A stretch of DNA of 64,000 nt from an uncultured Eubacteriales bacterium (GTDB lineage Bacteria; Bacillota; Clostridia; Christensenellales; Aristaeellaceae): assembly GCA_902781095.1 (NCBI GenBank), contig CACZHW010000011.1, positions 1 to 64,000 on the forward strand, in the 5' to 3' direction. Positions 26,688 to 34,029 of this stretch are shown piece after piece (the stretch's first letter is position 1; each line of letters opens with the position of its first letter). Below the pieces are notes generated by a model. It was not told the origin of the DNA. It searched no databases and saw only the letters and a program-made list of their open reading frames with translations. The translations under genes were made by a program, and so were the position numbers.

Positions 26688-27364
26688 GCGCCCGCCTCCA
26701 GCGAGTAGCCGACGCCGCGCGTGGCGCGGATCTTCACGTCCGCACCGATGAAGGCCAGTTTCTTGCGCAGGAAGGAGACGTACACCTCCAGCTGGTTGTA
26801 GTCCGAATCGCTCTCCAGCCCCCAGACCCTGTCCAGCAGCGTCTCTTTGGGCAGGATCTGCGCCGGGTTGCGCAGAAACAGCTCCATCATCTGGTACTCC
26901 TTCGCGCCCAGTTTGACGGAATCGCCCGTCGCGGCACAGGACAGCCGCCCGTCCGCCGGCGACAGGCTCACTCCGCCAAAGGACAGCTCCATCACCGGCC
27001 GCTCGTCCCTGCGCCTCGTGATGGCGCGCAGGCAGGCGACGAGCTCCGCCTGCTCGAAGGGCTTGGGCAGGTAGTAGTCCGCGCCGCCGGTCAGGCCGCG
27101 TACCCGGTCTTCCAGTTCCCCCCGCGCCGTGAGCATCATCACCGGCGTCGTCACACCCTGCCTGCGGATCTCCTCCAGGATGGCAAAGCCGTCCATCCCG
27201 GGCAGCATCACGTCCAGGATGATCGCGTCGTACCCGCCGGACAGCGCGTCATCCAGCCCTTCCGGCCCCGTATACGCGGCGTCCGCTTCGAAATGCTCCC
27301 TGCGCAGCATCTTGGCGATGGCCGCGGAAAGGCTCCGCTCGTCTTCCACCAGCAGCACCCGCAT
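26684..27364 (-). CDS. OmpR/PhoB-family response regulator
   Basis: The 226-residue regulator has a receiver domain with acidic pocket (ED at 7-8), phospho-acceptor D51 (LDVMLPGMDG) and a C-terminal winged helix. It is cotranscribed with the kinase by ATGA overlap and has its own promoter. A likely target is the secreted SHOCT-like gene just upstream, since it has no good -35 and has imperfect repeats in front of its -10; that is inference. Confidence 0.93.
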   Translation of the reverse strand: MRVLLVEDERSLSAAIAKMLRREHFEADAAYTGPEGLDDALSGGYDAIILDVMLPGMDGFAILEEIRRQGVTTPVMMLTARGELEDRVRGLTGGADYYLPKPFEQAELVACLRAITRRRDERPVMELSFGGVSLSPADGRLSCAATGDSVKLGAKEYQMMELFLRNPAQILPKETLLDRVWGLESDSDYNQLEVYVSFLRKKLAFIGADVKIRATRGVGYSLEAGA

Positions 27365-27398
27365 GCCTCTTCCTCCTCAACCCCGGGTCTTTTTGTTC

Positions 27399-27427
27399 AT
27401 CATAGCATACCGCGCCGCATGCCGCAA
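27399..27427 (-). promoter_or_regulatory. Promoter of the response regulator-kinase operon
   Basis: TTGCGG (27427-27422) and TATGAT (27404-27399) lie 17 bases apart on the minus strand, directly after the terminator of the preceding gene. Confidence 0.6.
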
Positions 27428-27429
27428 CG

Positions 27430-27456
27430 CAAAAGTGCGCCCGGTTGCCCGGGCGC
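27430..27456 (-). terminator. Intrinsic terminator of the secreted SHOCT-like gene
   Basis: An 8-bp stem GCGCCCGG/CCGGGCGC (27437-27444 with 27449-27456) is followed on the minus strand by ACTTTTGC. Confidence 0.8.
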
Positions 27457-27467
27457 CGTATGGGGTT

Positions 27468-28196
27468 TTAAGCCGCTTCTTCGGCCTCTGCCGCGTCAGC
27501 CGCGTCTACATCGCTGTCCGTCGGCTGGGCTGCGGCGCGCGCCGCCAGGATCGCGTCATACTGTTCCTTCGTGATCACGCCGTCCTCGACCAGTTTGAGG
27601 AGCGCGGGATCCCCGTCAGCCGTCACGCCTTCCGGCATTTCGGGCGGGAGCTCCCCCTCTGCGGGGGTCTCCGGCGGCACCTCGTCCTCCGCCGGTGCGG
27701 CGGCTGCGTCCTCGGAAGCCGCGGTGGCCGTCCGTTTTTCCTTCAGGTAGTTTTCAATCGCGTCATAGGTCTCCTGATCGATGACGCCGTCCTTCAGCAG
27801 GTCGTCAAAGCCGATCCTGCCGTGGCGGCCGCCGCGCCCGAAGCCCCTGCCAAGGGCCGGCTTCTGCGTCGTGCTGCTGCCGGTGTCGCCGGTCGCCGCA
27901 TCACCGCTCTTCTGCGTCGCGCCGCTGGCTGCATCTGGCTGTTGCGGCGCCTGGCCCTGCTGCAGGCCGCGGCCGCCCTTCATGCCGCCCGGCATTCCCT
28001 GGCGGCTGCCCTGGCCGCCCTGCTGCATCTGTCCGCGGCCCGCGGACAGGCCCTGCCGCATCCCGCGGCCGCCCATCGCCAGCTGCTGCCCCATCGCCGG
28101 AGCCTGGGTGCCGCTCTCCGCCATCGCGGGGAGCACTGCCGTCAGCATCGCAGCGGCCGCAAGGCCGGCTGCCAGCATCTTTTTCACGTTCGTCAT
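27468..28196 (-). CDS. Secreted Gly/Gln/Met-rich protein with two SHOCT-like motifs
   Basis: The 242-residue protein has a signal peptide (cut after LPAMA), a low-complexity Gly/Gln/Met/Arg-rich stretch (about 30-95), then two short helical motifs, LLKDGVIDQETYDAIENYLKEK and LLKLVEDGVITKEQYDAILAAR. These resemble SHOCT modules (L..GVIT..EY), and an acidic Pro/Ala/Glu linker separates them. The ATG at 28196 is preceded by GGAGG at 8 bases. Function is unknown. Its position next to a kinase-regulator pair suggests an envelope-stress output or a ligand for the sensor. Confidence 0.75.
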   Translation of the reverse strand: MTNVKKMLAAGLAAAAMLTAVLPAMAESGTQAPAMGQQLAMGGRGMRQGLSAGRGQMQQGGQGSRQGMPGGMKGGRGLQQGQAPQQPDAASGATQKSGDAATGDTGSSTTQKPALGRGFGRGGRHGRIGFDDLLKDGVIDQETYDAIENYLKEKRTATAASEDAAAAPAEDEVPPETPAEGELPPEMPEGVTADGDPALLKLVEDGVITKEQYDAILAARAAAQPTDSDVDAADAAEAEEAA

Positions 28197-28277
28197 ATTG
28201 TCAACCTCCATTTCAATTTCGCTTTTGGGTTTCTTTTGAGTGTCCGTCATCGGCGCCTTTTGTTTGATGACGGCGTC

Positions 28278-28320
28278 AGTATAAAGCGCGATCCTTGAAT
28301 GAAGATTGAAAGAAATGAAT
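28278..28320 (-). promoter_or_regulatory. Possible activator-dependent promoter of the SHOCT-like gene
   Basis: On the minus strand a -10-like TATACT (28283-28278) has no -35 match 17 bases upstream. Instead there are three imperfect repeats of about 8 bases (TTCATTTC, TTTCAATC, TTCATTCA) at 28320-28296. This suits activation by a regulator but is weak evidence. Confidence 0.3.
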
Positions 28321-28342
28321 TTCTGTTTTTCTTTTTCGCACA

Positions 28343-28371
28343 TTGCATCGCCGCGGCAGGCGAAGTAGAAT
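28343..28371 (+). promoter_or_regulatory. Promoter of the TetM/EF-G-like gene
   Basis: TTGCAT (28343-28348) and TAGAAT (28366-28371) are 17 bases apart, ending 32 bases before the start codon. No leader attenuator is present, unlike classical tet(M). Confidence 0.7.
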
Positions 28372-28403
28372 AAAGCCGTATTCTTTGTCAGTCGGGGGCA
28401 GCC

Positions 28404-30341
28404 ATGAAAAAGACGATCGGCATCCTCGCCCACGTGGACGCGGGCAAGACCACCTTCTCGGAGCAGGCGCTGCTGCATCTGGGCGCCCTGCGCCGCGCGG
28501 GCCGCGTCGACCACGGGGATACCCTGCTGGATTCCCACCCGCTGGAGCGCGCCCGCGGCATCACCATCTTTTCCGGGCAGGCCGTCGCCCACGCCGGCGG
28601 GGACACGCTCTACTGGCTGGACACGCCCGGACACCCGGATTTCGTCTCGGAAGCCGCACGTGTGCTGCCCGTCCTCGACTACGCCGTGCTGCTGCTCAGC
28701 AGCGCAGACGGCATCCAGAGCCACACGCTGACGCTGTGGCGCCTGCTGGAGCGCTTTCACGTTCCGGTCTTTCTCTTCCTCAACAAGTGCGACCTGCCGT
28801 CCGCCGATTTCGGAGCGGTGCTCTCCCAGCTCCAAAGCCGCCTCTCGCAGGACGTCCTCGATTTCCGGTCCTTCCAACTGACCGGACATATGGATGAATC
28901 CCTGAAGGAAGCGGCCGCCCTGCGTGACGATGCGCTGATGGAGCGCTATCTGGACGGGACCGCCGCAGAGGAAGAGTGGCTGCCCGCCCTTCGCCGGCAG
29001 ATCCGCAGCCGGCAGATGTTCCCCGTCCTGTCCGGATCCGCTTTAAAAGACGGAGGGATCGACACTTTCCTTTCCGCGCTCCTGCGCCTCACTGAGACTG
29101 ACTACGGGGCGAAGGAAGACGAACCGCTCCGCGCGCGCTGCTGGCGCGTCCGCCACATGGACGGGCAGCGCGTCTGCTTCCTCAAGCTGGAGAGCGGCCG
29201 CCTCTTCCCCCGGCAGCCGCTCCCGGATACACAGGATAAAATCCACGCGCTCTACACCTGCCACGGGGACGCGCTTCACGCCGCCAGCGGGGCCGCCGCG
29301 GGCGACCTCGTCGCCGTCACCGGGCTGTCGGGCCTGCGTCCCGGCGATACCATCGGGCTGCCGCCCTCCGCCGGCGGCATCGAGCCCATGATGGAGAGCG
29401 ACCTCCTGTGGGATGAAAAGGCCGTCCCGGCCTTCCGCATGCTGGAGCGGCTGCGGGAACTGGAGGACGAGGATCCGGCGCTCGCCGTCCGCTCCGACGG
29501 CAGCCGCCTCACCCTGCGTGCCTCGGGCAGGCTGCAGCTGGAGATTCTCTCCTCCGTGATCCGCGAGCGGTGGGGCCAGGCCGTCGCCTTCGGTCCCGCA
29601 CGCGTCCTCTACCGGGAGAGCGTCGCGTCCCCGGCCGTCGGTATCGGCCATTACGAGCCGCTGCGCCACTACGCGGAAGTGCACCTGCGGCTCTCGCCGG
29701 CTCCCCGGGGCAGCGGCATTCACTTTGCCAGCCTGTGCAGCGTCAACGATCTGGCCCTCAACTGGCAGCGGCTGATCGAAACGCATGTCTTCGAGCGCGA
29801 GCACAGGGGCGTCCTCACCGGGGCGCCGCTCACCGACGTCACCGTCGAACTGCTCTGCGGCCGCGCGCACCTCAAGCACACGGAAGGCGGCGACTTCCGG
29901 CAGGCCGTCGGCCGCGCCATCCGCAACGCGCTCATGTTCGCGCAATGCGTGCTGCTGGAGCCCGTGTGCCGCTATGAAATCCGCGTGCCCGTCGACATCG
30001 CCGGCCGCGTCTCCGCCTCCCTCGCCCAGCTGCGCGCCGAGGCGGAGGCGCCGGTCCCGATGGGAGAAGATACCCTGCTCTGCGGCGAAGCCCGCCTGGC
30101 GCGCTTTGCCCCCTGGCAGGAGGAGTTTCCCGCCCTTACGCGCGGCCGCGGCAGTCTGTCCGTCGCTTTTTCGCGTTACGCGCCCTGCGAAGCGCAGGAA
30201 CAGGAGCGCCTCGTCCGGGAAAGCGGTTACAACCCGCTGGCGGACGAGACGCCCGATTCCGTCTTCTGTGCCCACGGCGCCGGCTATACCGTCAGCTGGG
30301 ATAAGGTGCGGGATTTCGCCCACTGTACGCCGGTTGCCTGA
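28404..30341 (+). CDS. Translation-factor GTPase of the TetM/EF-G type
   Basis: The 645-residue protein has G1 AHVDAGKTT (9-17), G2 ERARGITIFSGQ, G3 DTPGH (about 74-78) and G4 NKCD, then EF-G domains II-V. Length equals the ribosomal-protection proteins (about 640). Sequence of the C-terminal end (DSVFCAHGAGYTVSWDKV) and loop residues differ from authentic Tet(M)/Tet(W). It is probably one of the chromosomal EF-G paralogues widespread in Clostridia rather than proven tetracycline resistance. It has its own promoter and a bidirectional terminator. Confidence 0.8.
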   Translation: MKKTIGILAHVDAGKTTFSEQALLHLGALRRAGRVDHGDTLLDSHPLERARGITIFSGQAVAHAGGDTLYWLDTPGHPDFVSEAARVLPVLDYAVLLLSSADGIQSHTLTLWRLLERFHVPVFLFLNKCDLPSADFGAVLSQLQSRLSQDVLDFRSFQLTGHMDESLKEAAALRDDALMERYLDGTAAEEEWLPALRRQIRSRQMFPVLSGSALKDGGIDTFLSALLRLTETDYGAKEDEPLRARCWRVRHMDGQRVCFLKLESGRLFPRQPLPDTQDKIHALYTCHGDALHAASGAAAGDLVAVTGLSGLRPGDTIGLPPSAGGIEPMMESDLLWDEKAVPAFRMLERLRELEDEDPALAVRSDGSRLTLRASGRLQLEILSSVIRERWGQAVAFGPARVLYRESVASPAVGIGHYEPLRHYAEVHLRLSPAPRGSGIHFASLCSVNDLALNWQRLIETHVFEREHRGVLTGAPLTDVTVELLCGRAHLKHTEGGDFRQAVGRAIRNALMFAQCVLLEPVCRYEIRVPVDIAGRVSASLAQLRAEAEAPVPMGEDTLLCGEARLARFAPWQEEFPALTRGRGSLSVAFSRYAPCEAQEQERLVRESGYNPLADETPDSVFCAHGAGYTVSWDKVRDFAHCTPVA

Positions 30342-30358
30342 AAGCGCGGCAGACATAC

Positions 30359-30390
30359 AAAAAGACCCGGCCCGAAGGTCGGATCTTTTT
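30359..30390. terminator. Bidirectional terminator shared with the tRNA-Met 3' end
   Basis: The stem is AAAAAGA paired with TCTTTTT, an internal C/A mismatch, then CCGGCC paired with GGTCGG around CGAA. A T run follows in both directions, so it can end the GTPase gene (plus) and the tRNA transcript (minus). Its last base is the complement of the terminal A of the tRNA CCA end. Confidence 0.85.
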
Positions 30391-30466
30391 GGTAGCGGGA
30401 GGGGGATTCGAACCCTCGACAGACCGGGTATGAACCGGTTACTCTAGCCAACTGAGTTATCCCGCC
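30390..30466 (-). tRNA. tRNA-Met (elongator, anticodon CAT)
   Basis: The 77-base cloverleaf on the minus strand has acceptor GGCGGGA/TCCCGCT (G1-U72 wobble), anticodon stem ACCGG/CCGGT with loop TTCATAC, TTCGAAT T loop, and an encoded CCA. The loop TTCATAC fits elongator Met rather than tRNA-Ile2 (usually CTCATAA). The T stem has one A-C mismatch. Confidence 0.9.
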
Positions 30467-30473
30467 ATAAAAA

Positions 30474-30550
<77 letters not shown>

Positions 30551-30577
30551 ATGAAGTCATCCGCAGACGACTAATAG

Positions 30578-30606
30578 AGTATATCTCAACCGGGCTGAAT
30601 TGTCAA
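30578..30606 (-). promoter_or_regulatory. Consensus promoter of the tRNA-Met pair
   Basis: TTGACA (30606-30601) and TATACT (30583-30578) are exactly 17 bases apart on the minus strand. The TGA inside TTGACA is also the stop codon of the upstream ppx/gppA gene. Confidence 0.9.
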
Positions 30607-31502
30607 CCTATTTCCCGGAATTTTTTCTTCAGATAACCATCCATATTTCCCTGGGCGGAAAGCCTCAGCACGCCGATCGAGAAGACCGACATCGCCGCGT
30701 CCAGAATCGCGATGCCCGCCGGAATGATATCCGCGCGGTGCGGCATAAGGCCGGTCGTGTGCCGGCGCTCTTCCATCGGCATCACGGCCAGCTTTCTTCC
30801 CCATGCGGCGACCTCGCGGCGCGTCATGCCCATGCCCTCGCAGCTGTCCGGGTCAAAGAGCGGGATGCCCCGCTGCATGGCCCCCAGCGTGGTCATCGTT
30901 CCGCCGACCCCTGTCCAGATGCGGTCCGCCGCGTCCGTATACCACCCGGGTGCCTCATCCAGGATCAGCGCCATCGCCCGCTCCCTCGCCCTGTCGTAGC
31001 TCGCCCCGTCCGTGACGGATTCCAGCCGGCTGTAGCGCACGGCGCCCATCTGCAGGCTGATGGCGCACCCGGGGATGCCGTCCTCGCCCGTCGTAAACTC
31101 CGTGGATCCGCCGCCGATGTCGATGACGCCGCACCGGCCGCATCCGCACGCGCCGAGGAAGGAGAGCCGCGCCTCCTCCTCGCCCGTGATGATCTCCGGC
31201 GAAACGCCGCAGGCCGCCCTGCACCGCTCGGCAAATTCAGCGCCGTTGGCGGCATCCCGCGCGGCGCTGGTGGCAAAAAGAAAGGTCTCCTGTGCGCCGC
31301 TTTGCCGTGCCAGCCCTGCCAGCTCGGCAACCGCGTCTACAGAAGACTGCATACTCTCTTCCGTCAAATACCCGTTCTTCAGGCCCGCGAACAGCCGGGT
31401 CCCCCTGCGCTCGCGAAGGATGCCGCACAGCTTTTCCCCGTCCCATTCGGCGCTCAGCATGCGGATTGCGTTGGATCCGATCGCGACACAGGACAGACGC
31501 AT
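30603..31502 (-). CDS. Ppx/GppA family phosphatase
   Basis: The 299-residue protein belongs to the exopolyphosphatase / guanosine pentaphosphatase family of the actin-like ATPase fold. It has the N-terminal phosphate loop IGSNAIRML, TSAARDAANG (about 79-88), and DIGGGSTEFTTG (about 126-137). It degrades polyphosphate or pppGpp; which one cannot be told. It lacks the extra C-terminal HD domain of long GppA. The ATG at 31502 follows GGAGG at 6 bases. It follows divIC closely (20 bases). Confidence 0.9.
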   Translation of the reverse strand: MRLSCVAIGSNAIRMLSAEWDGEKLCGILRERRGTRLFAGLKNGYLTEESMQSSVDAVAELAGLARQSGAQETFLFATSAARDAANGAEFAERCRAACGVSPEIITGEEEARLSFLGACGCGRCGVIDIGGGSTEFTTGEDGIPGCAISLQMGAVRYSRLESVTDGASYDRARERAMALILDEAPGWYTDAADRIWTGVGGTMTTLGAMQRGIPLFDPDSCEGMGMTRREVAAWGRKLAVMPMEERRHTTGLMPHRADIIPAGIAILDAAMSVFSIGVLRLSAQGNMDGYLKKKFREIG

Positions 31503-31522
31503 AGGCAACCTCCCCCAAGCTG

Positions 31523-31876
31523 TCAGTTTTGTCCGTAAACCTGGAATGTCTGCCCGGCGGTTTTCTCCGGCAGGTTGGCGACCTCGTAGATGGTTTCCCC
31601 GTACCAGCAGTAACCGTAGTCCCTGCGCGCGACGCGCTCCACGAAATCACGGGTGTCGCTCTCCGCCAGCAGCTGGCGCAGCCGGTTGTTCTCCTCCTGG
31701 GCCTTCCAGTACGCGTCCGCGGCGCTCTGCAACTGCCGCTGCTCCTGCTCGGCGCTGACCTCCCGCTGCGGCAGGCGCACCATAACCAGCGCCGCCAGCA
31801 CAATCAGACCGGCCAGCAGCACGCGGAACGGCAGCGGGCGCCACCCGCCGCTCTTTTTCTTACGATTTCTGTTCAC
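31523..31876 (-). CDS. divIC: Septum formation initiator DivIC/FtsB family
   Basis: The 117-residue bitopic protein has a basic N-terminus, one membrane helix (about 16-38), a coiled coil (EQEQRQLQSAADAYWKAQEENNRLRQLL) and the conserved end VERVARRDYGYCWYGETIYEV. In the divisome it pairs with FtsL and DivIB. The GTG at 31876 has GAGGGG 8 bases upstream and is preferred over a GTG three codons earlier, which has no proper spacing. It heads an operon with ppx/gppA. Confidence 0.85.
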   Translation of the reverse strand: MNRNRKKKSGGWRPLPFRVLLAGLIVLAALVMVRLPQREVSAEQEQRQLQSAADAYWKAQEENNRLRQLLAESDTRDFVERVARRDYGYCWYGETIYEVANLPEKTAGQTFQVYGQN

Positions 31877-32021
31877 GTAAGCCACCCCTCATCGAAACCC
31901 TCTTACTGATATTCGACAGGGGTTTTAAAAATTCCTTCTTAAAGCAGAGACTTTTCGTCTGTTTTTTCGAAACTTTTTGTCGTCCCTTTCCGCCGGTGCC
32001 CCTTGAGTACCGGGGTCTGTT

Positions 32022-32975
32022 TTAGCCGAGAAAATCCAGGATCTCCGTCACGTAGAGGCGCAGCACGCCGTCCTCCGACAGGTAGATCTCGTGCTTGGCA
32101 TCGCAGCGCACGAGCTTTCCGTCCTTCAGTCCGTCCACGAAGCGCTGCTGTTCCGGGAGCAGCACCACCGTATCCCGCTGCGCCTGGATGAGCAGCACCG
32201 GCGTCTTGATTTTCTGTAGATTCCGTCTGTCGAGCAATCCGCGCGTCACGCCCGCGGCCTCCCGCGCCCAGCGGTAGGTGGGCGAGCAGTTCTGCAGGAG
32301 GCGGTTTTCTGCGCGCTTCTTCGCGTAATACGCAAAGCGGGCCCGGCTGGTGGCGAAGCTCGTTTCAAAGGTTTCCGACGCCGCGTCGTACGGTTTGCCG
32401 ATGAAAGCCCGCTCCTTCGCCTTGCCCAGGCGGCACATGAGGCCAGCCACCGCACCGCCCGCCCACTTGGGCAGCGGCGCGCTGCTGGGCGCAATCATCG
32501 GCGCAGTCAGGACGGCCCGCTCAAAGGCGCCGGGCCTGCGCATCAGCAGGAAACCGGCCACCGCGCCGCCCATCGAGTGGGCATACAAAACAGACCTCTT
32601 CCCCGTTTTCTCTGGCTGAAGCCATTCGTCCAGGATCTTTTCCGCGTCGTCGACGTAATCTTCAAAGTGTTCCACGTCGGTGATGGACGTATCCTCCGTA
32701 AGGCGGGTGGAGCGGCCGTGTCCCCGCTGATCCGGCGCGTATACGACAAATCCCGCCTGCGTAAAGTACCAGATCATCTCCCGGAACTTCTCCGCCGATT
32801 CCGTGTAGCCGTGCAGCAGCAGCAGAGCGGCGCGCGCCTGCCGGGGTTCGTAAATCTCCACGTGCAGCCGGCCGTCCCTTACCGGCAGCATCACCTCGCG
32901 CCGGATTTCCGCAAGCGCCGGCTCCACGGTCTTTTCCATCGTCTCCCGATAGCCGGCTTCCTCAACCCAGATCAT
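32022..32975 (-). CDS. Alpha/beta hydrolase (monoacylglycerol lipase / lysophospholipase type)
   Basis: The 317-residue cytosolic protein has the oxyanion HGYTESAEKF block, DQRGHGRS, the nucleophile elbow AHSMGG with S134, an acid in QAQRDTVV and H in DAKHEIY. This is the layout of PldB/monoacylglycerol lipases that release fatty acids from lysolipids or monoacylglycerol. It overlaps the preceding P1 peptidase gene by 14 bases and shares its operon. It starts MIWVEEAGY at an ATG inside that gene. After its stop, 31877-32021 holds only a weak CCGGT/ACCGG hairpin and AT-rich spacer. Confidence 0.88.
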   Translation of the reverse strand: MIWVEEAGYRETMEKTVEPALAEIRREVMLPVRDGRLHVEIYEPRQARAALLLLHGYTESAEKFREMIWYFTQAGFVVYAPDQRGHGRSTRLTEDTSITDVEHFEDYVDDAEKILDEWLQPEKTGKRSVLYAHSMGGAVAGFLLMRRPGAFERAVLTAPMIAPSSAPLPKWAGGAVAGLMCRLGKAKERAFIGKPYDAASETFETSFATSRARFAYYAKKRAENRLLQNCSPTYRWAREAAGVTRGLLDRRNLQKIKTPVLLIQAQRDTVVLLPEQQRFVDGLKDGKLVRCDAKHEIYLSEDGVLRLYVTEILDFLG

Positions 32976-34029
32976 AAGCTCCCCCTTTCAGGTACTCCGA
33001 CAGGCTGTCGTAGCGCGTGCCGTCCTCCCCCGTCTGCGGCGAGGCCGCGACGAGGGAATTGAGCACCGCTTCCTCCGTCGCCTCCGCCACCGCGTAAAAA
33101 ACCCGTTCCAGCGCGGACTCAGTCAGAATCCTGTGGTTCAGGATCCGATCCATCCCCGCCGCGGGCATACGGTTGGCCGTCGTAAAACCGATCATCACGT
33201 CGCCGCTGCCGTGCCCCAGGTACGATCCGCACCGCGCCAGCCCGACGCTGCAGCGCTTCAGAACGCGCCTCAGCTGCCTGTCGCTGACCGGCAAATCGCA
33301 GCCCACGATCATCATGATGCTGCCGCGGTCCTGCATCTCCGGGGGCAGCGCCTGCCGCCGCGCGCGGATGATTTCCTCACCGATCCGCCTGCCGCGGATC
33401 GTCAGTTCCTCCAGGCACCCGTGATTGCTCTGCACCAGCACACCGAGCGTAAACGTCTCCCCCGCGATGCACAGCACGCGCGAGGCCGAGCCGATGCCGC
33501 CCTTGAGCCCGTGGCACACCGTGCCGGCCCCCGCGCCGACGTCGCCCTCCGCAAAATCCTCGCAGGCCTCTTCAATCGCTCGCCGGACCTCGGCCTCGTG
33601 CACCTTGCGGCAGAGGATGTCGTTCAGCCGCGAGTCGTTTGTCTCCCCCACGACGGGATTGACGGAGCGCAGCGGCACGTGTTCGGCCGCGCAGCGCTCC
33701 GCCATGTACGAGACGAGCGCATCTGCCACCAGGCCGGTGTTCAGCGTATTGGTCAGCGCGATCGGCGTCTCCAGCGTGCCCAGCTCGTCGATCTGCACGA
33801 GCCCCACCGTCTTTCCGAAGCCGTTCTGCACGAAGGACGCCGCCGTCAGCTTGTGCACGAACGGATTCTCCGGACAGGGCAGGATCACCGTGACGCCCGT
33901 CCGGCTGTTCCCTTCCCGCACGGTGGCGTGACCCACCCGGACCCCGGGCACGTCGGTGATGCGGTTCAGCCGCCCGCGCTCCAGCGTCCCGATCCGGATG
34001 CCGTAATCCGCTATCCGTTTTCCCGTCAT
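32962..34029 (-). CDS. P1 family peptidase (DmpA-like aminopeptidase)
   Basis: The 355-residue protein is an autoprocessing N-terminal-nucleophile-type hydrolase related to D-aminopeptidase DmpA and beta-peptidyl aminopeptidase BapA. Recognisable blocks are ITDVPGVRVGHATV (about 23-36), LTNTLNTG, GDVGAGAGTVCHGLKGGIGSASR (about 160-182) and DRGSIMMIVGCDLPV, where the serine after DRG is the usual cleavage site and nucleophile. No signal peptide is seen, so it works in the cytoplasm. It overlaps CapA-like gene upstream by ATGA and the hydrolase downstream by 14 bases. Confidence 0.9.
   Translation of the reverse strand: MTGKRIADYGIRIGTLERGRLNRITDVPGVRVGHATVREGNSRTGVTVILPCPENPFVHKLTAASFVQNGFGKTVGLVQIDELGTLETPIALTNTLNTGLVADALVSYMAERCAAEHVPLRSVNPVVGETNDSRLNDILCRKVHEAEVRRAIEEACEDFAEGDVGAGAGTVCHGLKGGIGSASRVLCIAGETFTLGVLVQSNHGCLEELTIRGRRIGEEIIRARRQALPPEMQDRGSIMMIVGCDLPVSDRQLRRVLKRCSVGLARCGSYLGHGSGDVMIGFTTANRMPAAGMDRILNHRILTESALERVFYAVAEATEEAVLNSLVAASPQTGEDGTRYDSLSEYLKGGAYDLG

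Noticed and set aside
30390..30466. tRNA-Ile2 (CAT anticodon read as CAU with lysidine)
   Set aside because: The anticodon loop TTCATAC and acceptor GGCGGGA fit elongator tRNA-Met; Ile2 usually has CTCATAA.
31877..32021. Promoter and terminator between the alpha/beta hydrolase and divIC genes
   Set aside because: AT-rich sequence and small hairpins exist, but no -35/-10 pair at proper spacing and no strong stem with a T tail were found.
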